A model generated the notes under the pieces. The model made no database searches. It was not told where the DNA came from and saw nothing but the letters and a program-made list of their open reading frames with translations. A program made the position numbers and the translations under genes. A stretch of DNA of 64,000 nucleotides from Halalkalibacter sp. APA_J-10(15) (lineage in GTDB: Bacteria; Bacillota; Bacilli; Bacillales; Bacillaceae_D), in assembly GCF_023017105.1 (NCBI RefSeq), contig NZ_JALKEV010000005.1, positions 62,001 through 126,000 of the forward strand. The letters are read 5' to 3'. This document shows positions 45,254 to 54,578 of the stretch, piece after piece (positions within the stretch are counted from its first letter, which is position 1; every line of letters begins with the position of its first letter).

Positions 45254-46615
45254 ATGACAAAGAAATTTTGGTTAGCACTTGCTTTGGCTGCAATGGCAAT
45301 GTTCATAGTAGCTTGTGGTGGTGGTGACACCGATGATGAAGGTACAACAGATGAAAATGGTACGGAAGAGGCCGATTCAGGTGAAGCGACAGCTCCTGAA
45401 GATATTGAAGGAGATATTACTATTCTTCATCAACGTACTGATATCAATGATACAGTATTTGAGCAAGATTACAGAGAACGTTTCAACGAAGTTTATCCGA
45501 ATATTAACTTAAGCTTTGAAGCAATAACAGATTATCAAGGTCAAGTACAAATTCGTATGAATACACAAGACTATGGTGATGTATTGCTGATTCCAGATAG
45601 TGTTGTTCCTGGAGATTTACCACATTTCTTTGAACCGCTTGGAACAGTAGATGAACAACTTGAGGAATATTTGTTTGCTGATGATTTTGCTTATGAAGGT
45701 TTGTCTTACGGTATTCCGATTGTCGTAAATGCAAATGGAATTGTTTATAATACTGAAGTTTTTGAAGAAGCGGGAATTACTGATATTCCAGCAACTCCAG
45801 ATGAGTTTATCGAAGCATTGCAAGCTATTAAGGACAACACGGATGCCATTCCTTTATACACGAATTATGGCGATGCTTGGCCTCTAGATCAGTGGGAGCC
45901 AAACCGACTTTCAATTGCTGGTGATGAACAGTTTATTAACGACTTAATCGATACAGAAGCTCCATTCTCTGAAGGAGAGCCACATTATACTCTTTACAAA
46001 GTTATGTATGATGCTGCGAATCAAGGATTAATTGAATCTGATCCGTTGACGACTGATTGGGAGCTTTCAAAACAAATGTTAGCTGATGGTGAGATTGGTG
46101 CGATGGTTTTAGGTTCTTGGGCGATCGTGCAAATGCAAGAAACGGCAGAGGCTTCAGGATATGATTCAGATGTAATCGGATATATGCCATTCCCTTATAC
46201 TCAAGATGATGGAACTGTTTATTCAGTAGTAGGTGGAGACTTTAATCTTGCAATTAATGTGAATTCTGATCATAAAGAGGCTGCTAGAGCTTGGATTGAT
46301 TGGTTTACCCATGAGTCAGGTTATGCATTTGATCAAGGTGGAATTTCACCTATTGTAGGTGAAGATTTCCCAGATACACTTGCTGCATTTGAGGAACTAG
46401 GTGTAGAGTTTATTTCAGATGCAACTCATAGAGAAGGTGAAGAAGGCTGGCTAGATGACATTGATAACATTTCAGAAGTAGGATTCTGGCAAGCAAACTT
46501 CAAGCAACGTATTATTGAAGCTGCGATTGGTAACCGTAATGAGTCATTTGATGACATTATGGATGATTTAAATAGTAAATGGGCTCCAGCGCGTGAGCAA
46601 GTTGTGAATCAATAA
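45254..46615 (+). CDS. Sugar ABC transporter substrate-binding lipoprotein (orphan, mannan locus)
   Basis: 453 residues from ATG 45254 (AGGGGGT upstream; the earlier frame start lies in the promoter leader). Lipoprotein signal with lipobox IVAC, then an acidic Gly/Asp/Glu linker and a family 1 solute-binding domain (GDITILHQRTDINDTVFEQDY, DVLLIPDSVVP, GIPIVVNANGIVYNTEVFEEAGI, GAMVLGSWAIVQMQ). It has its own promoter and terminator and no adjacent permeases; the pair at 36894-38653 lacks a binding protein, so they probably work together. Substrate inferred as manno-oligosaccharides. Confidence 0.9.
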   Translation: MTKKFWLALALAAMAMFIVACGGGDTDDEGTTDENGTEEADSGEATAPEDIEGDITILHQRTDINDTVFEQDYRERFNEVYPNINLSFEAITDYQGQVQIRMNTQDYGDVLLIPDSVVPGDLPHFFEPLGTVDEQLEEYLFADDFAYEGLSYGIPIVVNANGIVYNTEVFEEAGITDIPATPDEFIEALQAIKDNTDAIPLYTNYGDAWPLDQWEPNRLSIAGDEQFINDLIDTEAPFSEGEPHYTLYKVMYDAANQGLIESDPLTTDWELSKQMLADGEIGAMVLGSWAIVQMQETAEASGYDSDVIGYMPFPYTQDDGTVYSVVGGDFNLAINVNSDHKEAARAWIDWFTHESGYAFDQGGISPIVGEDFPDTLAAFEELGVEFISDATHREGEEGWLDDIDNISEVGFWQANFKQRIIEAAIGNRNESFDDIMDDLNSKWAPAREQVVNQ

Positions 46616-46630
46616 TAAAACGATATCGTT

Positions 46631-46668
46631 AAAAGGTAAGAGCGATAATGCTCTTACCTTTTTTTTGA
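46631..46668 (+). terminator. Terminator after orphan binding-protein gene
   Basis: AAAAGGTAAGAGC pairs with GCTCTTACCTTTT, followed by further T residues. Confidence 0.9.
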
Positions 46669-46785
46669 GTATTAATTAGGTATAAAGTTTCATTAAGTAA
46701 GTTCTGTTATTGACGGTCTATCGGTCGTCAGTTATAGTTAAATTATAAATAATTAGTTATAAAGAAATGAATCTTTTGTATGATG

Positions 46786-46799
46786 TGAAAGCGTTGTCA
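46786..46799. promoter_or_regulatory. cre site upstream of chemoreceptor gene
   Basis: TGAAAGCGTTGTCA matches the CcpA consensus TGNAANCGNWNNCA exactly and is nearly identical to the site in the binding-protein promoter (45157-45170). Confidence 0.7.
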
Positions 46800-46907
46800 G
46801 ATCGAAGTTTGTTTCAAGAGAATAAAATGAACAAACTATTGTCCTAATTATCAAATCATACAAAATGAAAGCGGATGATTAAGCCGAGAGAGTAGAGGGG
46901 GATACAT

Positions 46908-49043
46908 ATGAGAAAGCTGCTTAACCGTTTCAGGAAAGAAAGCATTCAAATCTCCAACAAGGAGAGCTGGTTTCAAAGGATTAAAGACAAAATTCAGCAA
47001 CGTTTTTCAAATCGTGAGCAAATGCACAAAAAGAATCGTTTTTCATTTTTAAAGAGACAACAACAAGAACGAACGAATCAACCGGATGGAAAAGTTGAAA
47101 AACGGATGACATTGAAAGTGAAATTAATCGTATTTTTTATTTTATTTAGTGTTATTCCGAGTGTTGTTGTTGGTAACTTCGTTTATTACATATCAAAAGA
47201 AACGATCTTTGATAAGACGGCCACGATGAGTGAAGAAATAGCAGGTCAAGTTACTTATAGTGTGGATACAGTTATAGCAGAAGCTGAAAAGGTAACAATG
47301 CTTCCATTTTCCAATTCTGATTTAATGGATACATTAAGCGAAGAGTATGAAGACCAATTTGAACAAATGCGAGCGCAATCAGATGTAAGCACTTATTTTT
47401 CATCTTTAATATTTTCATATAATCACTTTAATAATTTCTTTTTTGTAACAAATGATGGAACGGTAATGGGCTCGAGAAATTCAGAATTTGATACGAATGC
47501 CTTTATCGAGAATGATTTAGAACGCCTGAGTGAACAAGCATCAAATCGGGCTGTTTGGTTAACTGGATATCAGGACCACTACGGTCATATGTATGTGCTA
47601 AGACGGTTAACGGGATCATTCGGTAATGATTTAGGGTTTTTGGTTTTAAGTGTAAATCGCTCTGCATTTAGTGGGATTTTTGACCAATTTGATGCAAGCT
47701 CTGGGCAAAATATATATGTTATAGATAGTGAAGGACAAATTGTATCAAGTAATGAAAGAGAATTAGTTGGAGAAAACTTTGAGAGTAGCGTGGAAACGGA
47801 TGGGCAGCTTGTTTCAGAAAACGAAGGATCAACAGGTTGGACAATTAGTGTTACGACTCCTGAGGAATTTTTACTAAGAGAAATGAACAGTGTCTATTAC
47901 CTTGTTTATGTTGTAATCGGAATATTTGCTCTCATATCGATAGTCGTCGGTTTCTTCTTAACTTTAACGATTACGAAACCGTTAAATCAACTTATGAACT
48001 TAATGAAGGTTGCTGAGAATGGTGATTTGAAGGTTAAATCTAAATACTTATATTCGAATGAAATTGGACAATTAGGACGTAGCTTTAACAAAATGGTAGC
48101 TAATTTTAAAGCGATCATTTATGAAAATAAAAAAGTATCAAAAAGTGCTGTTGATAGTGCAGAAAACTTAAATAAAATCTCCTCAGAATCGTCTGAAACT
48201 GCAGAGCAAGTAGCTGCTGCTATTGAAGAATTAGCAAAAGGTGCCGTAGAGCAAGTAAATTATTCAGAGAATACAAATAAGGAAATGAATGTATTGTCTG
48301 ATGAAATTGAAGGCGTAACGAAATATGTGCAAAATGTATCGAATGCTACAGTGAAGACGCAAGAGTTAAGCCGAGGCTCCCTACAATCTATGCAAGGGCT
48401 AACCGACAAGAATTCGGCTGTTGGTGAAAATATTAAGAGTGTTGAATCAACTATTGTGAAATTAAGTGGAGATGTAGCCGAGATTCGTCAAATTATTGAA
48501 TTAATCCGAAATATTAGTGATCAAACGAATTTATTGTCGTTAAACGCAAGTATTGAAGCTGCCCGAGCAGGTGGGTCAGCTGGACAAGGCTTCGCAGTAG
48601 TAGCTGCTGAAATACGTAAGCTTGCTGAAAAGTCAAAACAATCTACGATACAAATTGAAAATGTGATCTCGAATATTTTAGGTGTAACAGATGAATCTGT
48701 GGATCTTGTTAATCAATCAATTGTATTATTTGATGAACAAACGTCTGCAATTGGTGAGACAAGAGAATCCTTCAATAAAATCATTGAGGATACAGGATCA
48801 ATTATTACAGAGATCCAAGATATTGAACAATCTATTCATAAGATTAACGGAACAAAGGACCGAGTTGGTCAAGCGATAGAAGAGATGGTGAAGGTTGCAG
48901 AAGTCTCATCTTCAACTACGGAAGAAGTGACAGCAACTACAGAGGAACAGGCTGCTGCAGCGATTCAACTTGGTCACTTGGCTCAAGACTTAGCCGAAAC
49001 GATGAGCGACTTGGAAGAACAAATTAATAAGTTTAAATTGTAA
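46908..49043 (+). CDS. Methyl-accepting chemotaxis protein
   Basis: 711 residues. A basic cytoplasmic leader of about 70 residues (rich in Arg, Lys, Gln) precedes the first helix ([27 protein letters not shown]); then an extracellular dCache-like sensor to about residue 325, a second helix ([21 protein letters not shown]), HAMP ([18 protein letters not shown]) and the signalling rod with the tip [25 protein letters not shown]. Such receptors pass ligand signals to CheA. The leader is much longer than usual. Operator sequence shared with the adjacent sugar-binding protein suggests coordinated use in sensing the same oligosaccharides. Confidence 0.93.
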   Translation: MRKLLNRFRKESIQISNKESWFQRIKDKIQQRFSNREQMHKKNRFSFLKRQQQERTNQPDGKVEKRMTLKVKLIVFFILFSVIPSVVVGNFVYYISKETIFDKTATMSEEIAGQVTYSVDTVIAEAEKVTMLPFSNSDLMDTLSEEYEDQFEQMRAQSDVSTYFSSLIFSYNHFNNFFFVTNDGTVMGSRNSEFDTNAFIENDLERLSEQASNRAVWLTGYQDHYGHMYVLRRLTGSFGNDLGFLVLSVNRSAFSGIFDQFDASSGQNIYVIDSEGQIVSSNERELVGENFESSVETDGQLVSENEGSTGWTISVTTPEEFLLREMNSVYYLVYVVIGIFALISIVVGFFLTLTITKPLNQLMNLMKVAENGDLKVKSKYLYSNEIGQLGRSFNKMVANFKAIIYENKKVSKSAVDSAENLNKISSESSETAEQVAAAIEELAKGAVEQVNYSENTNKEMNVLSDEIEGVTKYVQNVSNATVKTQELSRGSLQSMQGLTDKNSAVGENIKSVESTIVKLSGDVAEIRQIIELIRNISDQTNLLSLNASIEAARAGGSAGQGFAVVAAEIRKLAEKSKQSTIQIENVISNILGVTDESVDLVNQSIVLFDEQTSAIGETRESFNKIIEDTGSIITEIQDIEQSIHKINGTKDRVGQAIEEMVKVAEVSSSTTEEVTATTEEQAAAAIQLGHLAQDLAETMSDLEEQINKFKL

Positions 49044-49053
49044 GAGTCTAAAA

Positions 49054-49086
49054 GGAGAAGTTTCTAAGGAGTGCTTCTCCTGTTTC
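49054..49086 (+). terminator. Terminator after chemoreceptor gene
   Basis: GGAGAAG pairs with CTTCTCC, followed by TGTTTC; modest stem. Confidence 0.5.
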
Positions 49087-49127
49087 TAAAAAGGCTAGAG
49101 GTGTACTTTTATTAGTTGAAATTCGTC

Positions 49128-49724
49128 TTAGTATTTTGTTAAAAGGGAGCGTACGCGAAAGATAAAGCGGTGCTTCCTTTTTTCTGTTGCGATTGACGAG
49201 AGCATTTCTTCGACGGTGTCGTAATCCATGAGTATAAATTTTTGTGCTATTGCCTCTTTCTTTACTTCTTGTGAGAAATGTTGATTTGTTACAATGAAGC
49301 TTTGGTGGGCATTCAATGCAATTCTATTCTCATGTAACTGTTTTAATTGGCTAGTAGAAAAGAGCTCTTTACTACTAATAAGATGTACGGTAGCTTTTAG
49401 TCCTTTTTTTCGTAAAATTAAATCAGCGATTGGTGGTCGTCCTTTTACATTACTAACAGAATAACCTTGCTTTTTAAAAAGAAAAGAGAGCAGTTGTTTA
49501 AAATCTTCTTTCTTCAATGTATTTTTTGACTCGTGCTCCCTTTTCGTTGTGTGAAGGCGTAGCTGTCTTTGGAAAAAGGATATAATAATGAGTAGGATAG
49601 TAAGTGATAAGGGGATACATAATAGGAAAAAGTTAATATGATATAGTTGTACAATTAGGTATGTAATAAGAAAAAGAAGAATAGGACTATATGACCACTT
49701 TCTTTTGTCAGTTTTTTTCATCAT
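49128..49724 (-). CDS. Membrane protein with degenerate Mrr-like nuclease domain
   Basis: 198 residues from ATG 49724, next to AAGGAGTG (an earlier in-frame GTG/TTG would include that site). Two hydrophobic helices near residues 12-50, a basic linker, then a restriction-endonuclease-like fold (FKQLLSFLFKKQGYSVSNVKGRPPIADLILRKKGLKATVHLISS). The Asp of the PD-(D/E)xK core (ADLIL) is visible, but the QxK position reads VHLIS, so catalysis looks lost. Divergent from a partner with an intact core at 49789. Confidence 0.7.
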   Translation of the reverse strand: MMKKTDKRKWSYSPILLFLITYLIVQLYHINFFLLCIPLSLTILLIIISFFQRQLRLHTTKREHESKNTLKKEDFKQLLSFLFKKQGYSVSNVKGRPPIADLILRKKGLKATVHLISSKELFSTSQLKQLHENRIALNAHQSFIVTNQHFSQEVKKEAIAQKFILMDYDTVEEMLSSIATEKRKHRFIFRVRSLLTKY

Positions 49725-49788
49725 TATGTCACTCCTTATTGTTAACGTCCCCATGTATGTGAAAATTATGCAAAGTTAGGAGAATGAG

Positions 49789-50409
49789 ATGGATCAAGAA
49801 TGGTTTTGGGATTATCGTATTCTGTCAATAATTGCGGTTGTCATTATTTCATTATTAATCGTTTTTTTATTTCGAAGTAAAAAGAAAAGATATGATGTCA
49901 GAAAAATAACAATGAATGATATTGATCGAATGACTGGATATGAATTCGAGCATTATTTATATGTGATGTTTGCAAGTATCGGGTTTGATCATACATCAAT
50001 TACGAAGAGTAGTCGGGATTTTGGTGCGGATCTTACTTTTACAGACCTTGATGGTGAAAAAGTAGTTGTACAAGCAAAGAGGTTATCAGATAAATTAGGG
50101 CTCGATGCTGTTCAAGAAGTTTATGCTGCAAAAGCCTATTATGCAGCAGATGTTGCCCTTGTTATGACAAATACAGATCGTGTGTCATTACCTTGTAGGA
50201 AGTTAGCTAGTGCGACAGGTGTAAAAATTATAAGTAGAGATCAGCTACATAAGTTTGTATACGAAGGAAAAAAGGGCAGGATTAATGAAGTGCAGGAGAT
50301 TATGAATCAAGCGGATGAACATGTAGTATATTGCTCGGATGAAAGTATTGAAAGGATAGAACACAGTAGAGGAATGATTGAAGCAGGTGATTATTACGTG
50401 AAATTGTAG
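49789..50409 (+). CDS. Membrane-anchored Mrr-type restriction endonuclease-fold protein
   Basis: 206 residues: a helix at about 12-28, then an Mrr_cat domain. MTGYEFEHYLYVMFASIGFDHTSITKSSRDFGADLTF carries the conserved Glu and the core Asp; VVVQAKR is the QxK motif, so the catalytic set is complete. A C-terminal tail follows. Mrr-like enzymes cut modified DNA, but membrane-anchored versions of this size are common in Firmicutes with unknown roles. AGGAGAATG precedes the ATG; the divergent gene at 49128 starts 64 bases away. Confidence 0.82.
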   Translation: MDQEWFWDYRILSIIAVVIISLLIVFLFRSKKKRYDVRKITMNDIDRMTGYEFEHYLYVMFASIGFDHTSITKSSRDFGADLTFTDLDGEKVVVQAKRLSDKLGLDAVQEVYAAKAYYAADVALVMTNTDRVSLPCRKLASATGVKIISRDQLHKFVYEGKKGRINEVQEIMNQADEHVVYCSDESIERIEHSRGMIEAGDYYVKL

Positions 50410-50484
50410 TTATGGAACGGTGTTAGCGTAGGATAGATATCAACCAAGCCCTCCTTTTCATAAGTTATATGAGGAGGGATGTTT

Positions 50485-50807
50485 ATGCTAAAAGTAATTG
50501 ATTGGCAGCTTGTTATATTTATTGGGGGATCTTTGCTTCAGGATTGTCGTCCTTTACGTATACCGCAAATGTATTATTTACGATGAGGTTTTATAAAAGT
50601 GTTTTTAGTCAAAGGAACAATATGAAGTCATCCGTGGAAAGAGAAGTGTATGCTCGAAGCCGCGATCAGAGTGAAATGTTCGCTCGCATGTTTGATTGTT
50701 TTTCTATAGAAAGGAACACTTTACTTATGTTTCAGACTCATCATAGTAGACCATTTTATTCTCTAAAAAAGGAAATCAGTGCCTGTTTGTTGAATAGTAA
50801 CTATTGA
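50485..50807 (+). pseudogene. Small membrane protein frame broken at a G tract
   Basis: GAGGAGGG before ATG 50485 starts a frame MLKVIDWQLVIFIGG that ends early at TGA, while another frame continues IFASGLSSFTYTANVLFTM... to 50807. The switch point is GGGGG at 50523-50527: one more G would join them into about 108 residues with a smooth membrane helix (VIFIGGIFASGLSSFTY). The tail (KSSVEREVYARSRDQ...) is hydrophilic and not recognised. Frameshift mutation, sequencing error, or phase variation are all possible. Confidence 0.35.
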
Positions 50808-50871
50808 CCTGATAACGTAAAAATCATTAAATGTAAGTAGAGTGTTTTATATTTTGGAAGGAAGTGTAAGG

Positions 50872-52053
50872 ATGAGTTTTCAATTTGATGAAGTCATTGA
50901 TCGACGTGGTACGGACTCAATGAAATGGGACATGACAAAGCAACGGTTTGGTGGAGATAATTTATTACCGTTATGGGTAGCTGATATGGATTTTCGGGCA
51001 CCTCAAGAAATATTAGATGCCCTACATAAAAAAGTGGAGCATGGTATTTTTGGTTACCCTGCTCATTCAGATAGAGTAGATCATGCAGTTGTAAATTGGT
51101 TGAAACGTCGTTATGATTGGGAAATTCAAAAGGATTCAATTATTTATACTGCTGGAATTGTTCCGACGATTAGCTATATTATCCAGGCGTTTACAGAGCC
51201 GGAAGATGAAGTGATTATTCAAACACCAGTTTATTACCCTTTTTATGATGTAGTGAACAAAAATAATCGTAAGCTTGTGAGGAACCCTTTATCATTTGAT
51301 GGCAATACGTATACAATGGATTTAGAGCATTTGGAATCGGTCATAAGCGATCGAACAAAGATGATTGTTTTATGTCATCCACACAACCCAGTAGGTAGGG
51401 TTTGGAAGCGTGCAGAATTAGAAGCGCTCGCTTCAATTTGTCAAAAATATGATCTTCTTGTTGTTTCTGATGAAATACATGCAGATTTACTGTTTAAAGG
51501 ACAAAGACACATTCCGTTTGCGTCAGTAAACGAGGATGCTGCACAAAGAACATTTTCGTGCTTGGCACCTAGTAAAACCTTTAACTTAGCTGGTATTCAA
51601 ACGTCATATGTTGTTGCTGAAAATAAGAAAATGCGAAATATATTAACTCAGCATTTAGCGGCATCATTTGCTAATATGACTAATTCTTTTGCTGAAGTTG
51701 CCACGGAAGCTGCTTATAATCATGGTGAGGTGTGGCTTGAAGGACTAATGGATTATGTTGAGGCTAATTACGGTTACATTAAGCAATTTATTACTGAACA
51801 TATGCCGAAAGTGCGTGTGCTTCCATCAGAAGGAACGTATTTAATTTGGATTGATTGTTCTCAATTGCCATTTACACCACAAGAGAGAAAAAGTTGGTTA
51901 ATCAATGAAGTTGGGTTAGCGCTAAATCCAGGATCAATCTTTGGAGAGGAAGGGAACGACTTTGAGAGGATGAATATTGCTTGTCCAAGAGCGACCATTC
52001 AAGAAGCACTCGAAAAGTGGAAGAAATCGTATGATCAACTATGGAAGAGTTAG
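50872..52053 (+). CDS. patB: PatB/MalY-type PLP aminotransferase, C-S lyase
   Basis: 393 residues from ATG 50872 (GGAAGGAAGTG upstream). Class I/II fold with the MalY/PatB signature start FDEVIDRRGTDSMKWD, LPLWVADMDF, CHPHNPVGRVW, SDEIHADL, the PLP lysine in APSKTFNLAGIQ, and NIACPRATI. PatB of B. subtilis is a cystathionine/cysteine C-S lyase and related aminotransferase. It would act on sulphur amino acids in the cytoplasm. Single gene; the small 48-residue gene follows after 170 bases. Confidence 0.9.
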   Translation: MSFQFDEVIDRRGTDSMKWDMTKQRFGGDNLLPLWVADMDFRAPQEILDALHKKVEHGIFGYPAHSDRVDHAVVNWLKRRYDWEIQKDSIIYTAGIVPTISYIIQAFTEPEDEVIIQTPVYYPFYDVVNKNNRKLVRNPLSFDGNTYTMDLEHLESVISDRTKMIVLCHPHNPVGRVWKRAELEALASICQKYDLLVVSDEIHADLLFKGQRHIPFASVNEDAAQRTFSCLAPSKTFNLAGIQTSYVVAENKKMRNILTQHLAASFANMTNSFAEVATEAAYNHGEVWLEGLMDYVEANYGYIKQFITEHMPKVRVLPSEGTYLIWIDCSQLPFTPQERKSWLINEVGLALNPGSIFGEEGNDFERMNIACPRATIQEALEKWKKSYDQLWKS

Positions 52054-52223
52054 AGTTTACTTTTTAATCGAAGCCTATGAACGTGCAATAGAGTGTACCT
52101 AATAATGATATTTTTATCGTTCTATTAAAAGTAGCCACTATTTTGCACCAACAAGAGTCTGTTCATACTCATTCATTCAGAACTATGTAAGGACCACTAT
52201 TTTTAGAAAAGAGGTTTTATTCC

Positions 52224-52370
52224 ATGGTAATGAAAAGTCTGTATTTAGAGATGTTAATGGATTTCCAGAAAAAATTAGGTCGGGAATTAACAAACGAGGA
52301 GAAGTCATTGCTACAGTGGGCTGAAGAAAAAGAGTATGAGGATTTTTATCGAGGAGTGAAAAGTTCATAA
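52224..52370 (+). CDS. Small helical protein of unknown function (48 aa)
   Basis: ATG 52224 is preceded by AAGAGGT and opens 48 residues: MVMKSLYLEMLMDFQKKLG then RELTNEEKSLLQWAEEKE and a short tail. It looks like a two-helix charged protein; the ELTNEEKxLLxW pattern recalls small Bacillus sporulation or regulatory proteins, but no family is named with confidence. A terminator follows. Confidence 0.6.
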   Translation: MVMKSLYLEMLMDFQKKLGRELTNEEKSLLQWAEEKEYEDFYRGVKSS

Positions 52371-52382
52371 ATGTGCTAAGTA

Positions 52383-52429
52383 AAGGGTTGTTACGTACAA
52401 TATTGTATGATTAAGTAGCAGCCCTTTTT
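52383..52429 (+). terminator. Terminator after 48-residue gene
   Basis: AAGGGTTGTTAC pairs with GTAGCAGCCCTT (two G-U) followed by TTT; an inner palindrome GTACAATATTGTA extends it. Confidence 0.7.
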
Positions 52430-52451
52430 GCAATCTAGAAAGGAGATGAAT

Positions 52452-52940
52452 ATGAAAACGTTTAAATTAATTTCACTATGTGTACTTGATGGTAAAAAAG
52501 GACAAGTTGAACAGAAAATGGTCCCAATTGAAGATGGATTAATTATAAATATGGCTAACCCACATGCATGGTATATTGAAGCAATTGTGGACAAAGATCA
52601 AGCTAAATATTTTCAAATGATCTATGAGAGAAGAGGAAATATCCTTGTTGATGTTGTGATTACGAGCAAGGATAATCATCCTGCAGCGATGATCACAAAT
52701 GTTGAATCAGTTACTCCTTTATCAGGACAAATGAGTATTTTGCTAAAAGGTGAATTAGCTTTTAAAAAGGATGATCTATTAGCTGATGTTTTAGAGGACA
52801 TTGTGAATGAAGGCTTTAAAGGTCAAGAGCTACTTGAGGAGTTTGGAAACAGGCGGCAAAATTTAATTGAATATTCGCAAAGAACGCTTGATGAATTGTA
52901 TCAAACATTGCGTAAAGGTGGTCGCTATTCGTTAGAGTAA
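52452..52940 (+). CDS. ywpF: YwpF-like protein
   Basis: 162 residues from ATG 52452 (AAGGAGATG upstream). The beginning MKTFKLISLCVLDGKKGQVEQKMVPIEDGLIINM and the segment WYIEAIVDKDQAKYFQ resemble B. subtilis YwpF (first part about 130 residues). The C-terminal 40 residues (LLEEFGNRRQNLIEYSQRTLDELYQTL) look helical. Function of the family is unknown. No operon partner in close contact; the MFS gene starts about 70 bases later. Confidence 0.75.
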   Translation: MKTFKLISLCVLDGKKGQVEQKMVPIEDGLIINMANPHAWYIEAIVDKDQAKYFQMIYERRGNILVDVVITSKDNHPAAMITNVESVTPLSGQMSILLKGELAFKKDDLLADVLEDIVNEGFKGQELLEEFGNRRQNLIEYSQRTLDELYQTLRKGGRYSLE

Positions 52941-53011
52941 TGGTGAATAGAATGTGAGAACCTCCCCATACTAAAAAGGTTAATATGCTCGTAGGATGGA
53001 GGAACTCATTC

Positions 53012-54223
53012 ATGGAAGAGAAGAAAACATGGGATATCATATCAATTTCATCGATCCCACTAGTCATGACTTTAGGAAATTCTATGCTGATTCCCGTTCT
53101 TCCTCAGATTGAAAGGGAGCTACAAATTTCATCTTTTCAAGTAAGCATGCTTATTACGGTTTATTCGATTGTGGCGATATTATGTATTCCCATTGCGGGG
53201 TACGTTTCAGATCGAATTGGGAGAAAAAGAGTAATTATTCCTAGCTTAGTTATAACAGCGATAGGAGGAGGCATTTCCGCTTTCGCTAGCTGGAAAATGA
53301 ATGATCCTTATTCAGTGTTAGTATTTGGAAGGCTTTTACAAGGAATTGGTGCTGCTGGAGCTGCTCCGATTGTCATGCCACTTGTTGGAGATATGTTTAC
53401 AGAAGAGAAGGATGTTAGTAGAGGTCTAGGGATTATTGAAACCTCTAACACATTAGGAAAGGTGCTAAGTCCTATACTAGGAGCTGCCTTAGCACTTATT
53501 GTTTGGTATATGCCTTTTTTCGCAATACCAATTTTTTGTTTTATTTCGATCATCGCGTTAAGCTTATTGGTGAAGGAACCAAAGATGAAAGAAAAACCGT
53601 TAGCTTTTAAAGCGTTTATAAAAAGCTTGCTTCTTATTTTTAAACAAGAAGGTAAATGGTTATATGCTGTTTTTATAGTTGGTGGAATTAGCATGTTTGT
53701 ACTCTTCGGGGTACTATTTTATTTATCAGATTTATTAGAAAAATCTCATCAAATTGATGGAATTAAGAAAGGAATTATATTAGCTATTCCTTTAGCGGCA
53801 CTTTGCTGTGCATCATTTGCGACCGGTAAAGTGATCGGACAGGATAAACAAAAAATGAAATGGATGACGGTGTTTGGGGTGAGTTTATTAACGATTGCAT
53901 TATTTGCGATGTCATTTTCTCAAGATATCTATTTACTGTTAACAGCTTTATTAGTAAGTGGAGTAGGTATTGGCATCGCTCTTCCTAGTTTAGATGCCCT
54001 AGTAACGGAAGGGATAGAGATGGCCCAGCGAGGTTCGATTACGTCGCTTTATAGTAGTATGCGTTTTGGAGGAGTCGCTTTAGGTCCTCCTGTTTTCTCC
54101 ATGTTAATGAAAACAACACATGCCTTTACTTTCTTACTCAATGCTGGAATTTGCATACTCGCATTAGTTGTCGCGCTTCTAATGATTAAACCTGAACAAA
54201 AAATAAAAATTACATGGGATTGA
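53012..54223 (+). CDS. MFS transporter, DHA1 type
   Basis: 403 residues from ATG 53012 (GGAGG upstream; ATG 52985 has none). Twelve helices. The motif between helices 2 and 3 is GYVSDRIGRKRVI, and motif C of antiporters appears around GIIETSNTLGKVLSPILGA. This places it among drug/H+ antiporters of the major facilitator superfamily, like B. subtilis YmfD-type exporters. Exported compound unknown. A terminator follows. Confidence 0.9.
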   Translation: MEEKKTWDIISISSIPLVMTLGNSMLIPVLPQIERELQISSFQVSMLITVYSIVAILCIPIAGYVSDRIGRKRVIIPSLVITAIGGGISAFASWKMNDPYSVLVFGRLLQGIGAAGAAPIVMPLVGDMFTEEKDVSRGLGIIETSNTLGKVLSPILGAALALIVWYMPFFAIPIFCFISIIALSLLVKEPKMKEKPLAFKAFIKSLLLIFKQEGKWLYAVFIVGGISMFVLFGVLFYLSDLLEKSHQIDGIKKGIILAIPLAALCCASFATGKVIGQDKQKMKWMTVFGVSLLTIALFAMSFSQDIYLLLTALLVSGVGIGIALPSLDALVTEGIEMAQRGSITSLYSSMRFGGVALGPPVFSMLMKTTHAFTFLLNAGICILALVVALLMIKPEQKIKITWD

Positions 54224-54307
54224 AGGAATATTTATTCTAGGACATATTGAAGCAATGGTGTAGTTGTGGTGAAATGAATTTGTTTTTGAAATTGATATCT
54301 AAAAAGA

Positions 54308-54333
54308 AAAACTGCATTTGCAGTTTTTTTTCT
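54308..54333 (+). terminator. Terminator after MFS gene
   Basis: AAAACTGCA pairs with TGCAGTTTT then TTTTT. Confidence 0.85.
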
Positions 54334-54398
54334 GTAATAGACATGATAAAATGCGATGGAAACAAAGAACACGAGGGCACTGAATAAGTTAGATAACA

Positions 54399-54550
54399 GA
54401 GGCCACCTGAAAAAGTACAAATCAACTTTTCAGTCCCTTTGATTTGACTAGCAATGGCTTCATTCGTTGCTCACTTGATACGAGATACCTACCCGTATCA
54501 AGCTCTTCAAAATGGACAACAGTTTCGCACATTGCTTAAAGAACACCGTA
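54399..54550 (+). repeat. Dispersed intergenic repeat, copy B
   Basis: Aligns with 19581-19737 over about 150 bases. It starts GAGGCCACCTGAAAAAG and contains a hairpin CTTGATACG...CGTATCAAG (54474-54502). In copy A the equivalent arms end TAGG/CCTA instead of TACG/CGTA, a paired change that keeps the stem. It fills the gap before the NUDIX gene. Confidence 0.6.
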
Positions 54551-54578
54551 TTTTTAGTGGAAGGTGGTAACGTGGAGC

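Noticed and set aside
54232-54425. Two 62-codon minus-strand frames
   Set aside because: They overlap each other in different frames across a terminator and the dispersed repeat; low-complexity Phe-rich translation.
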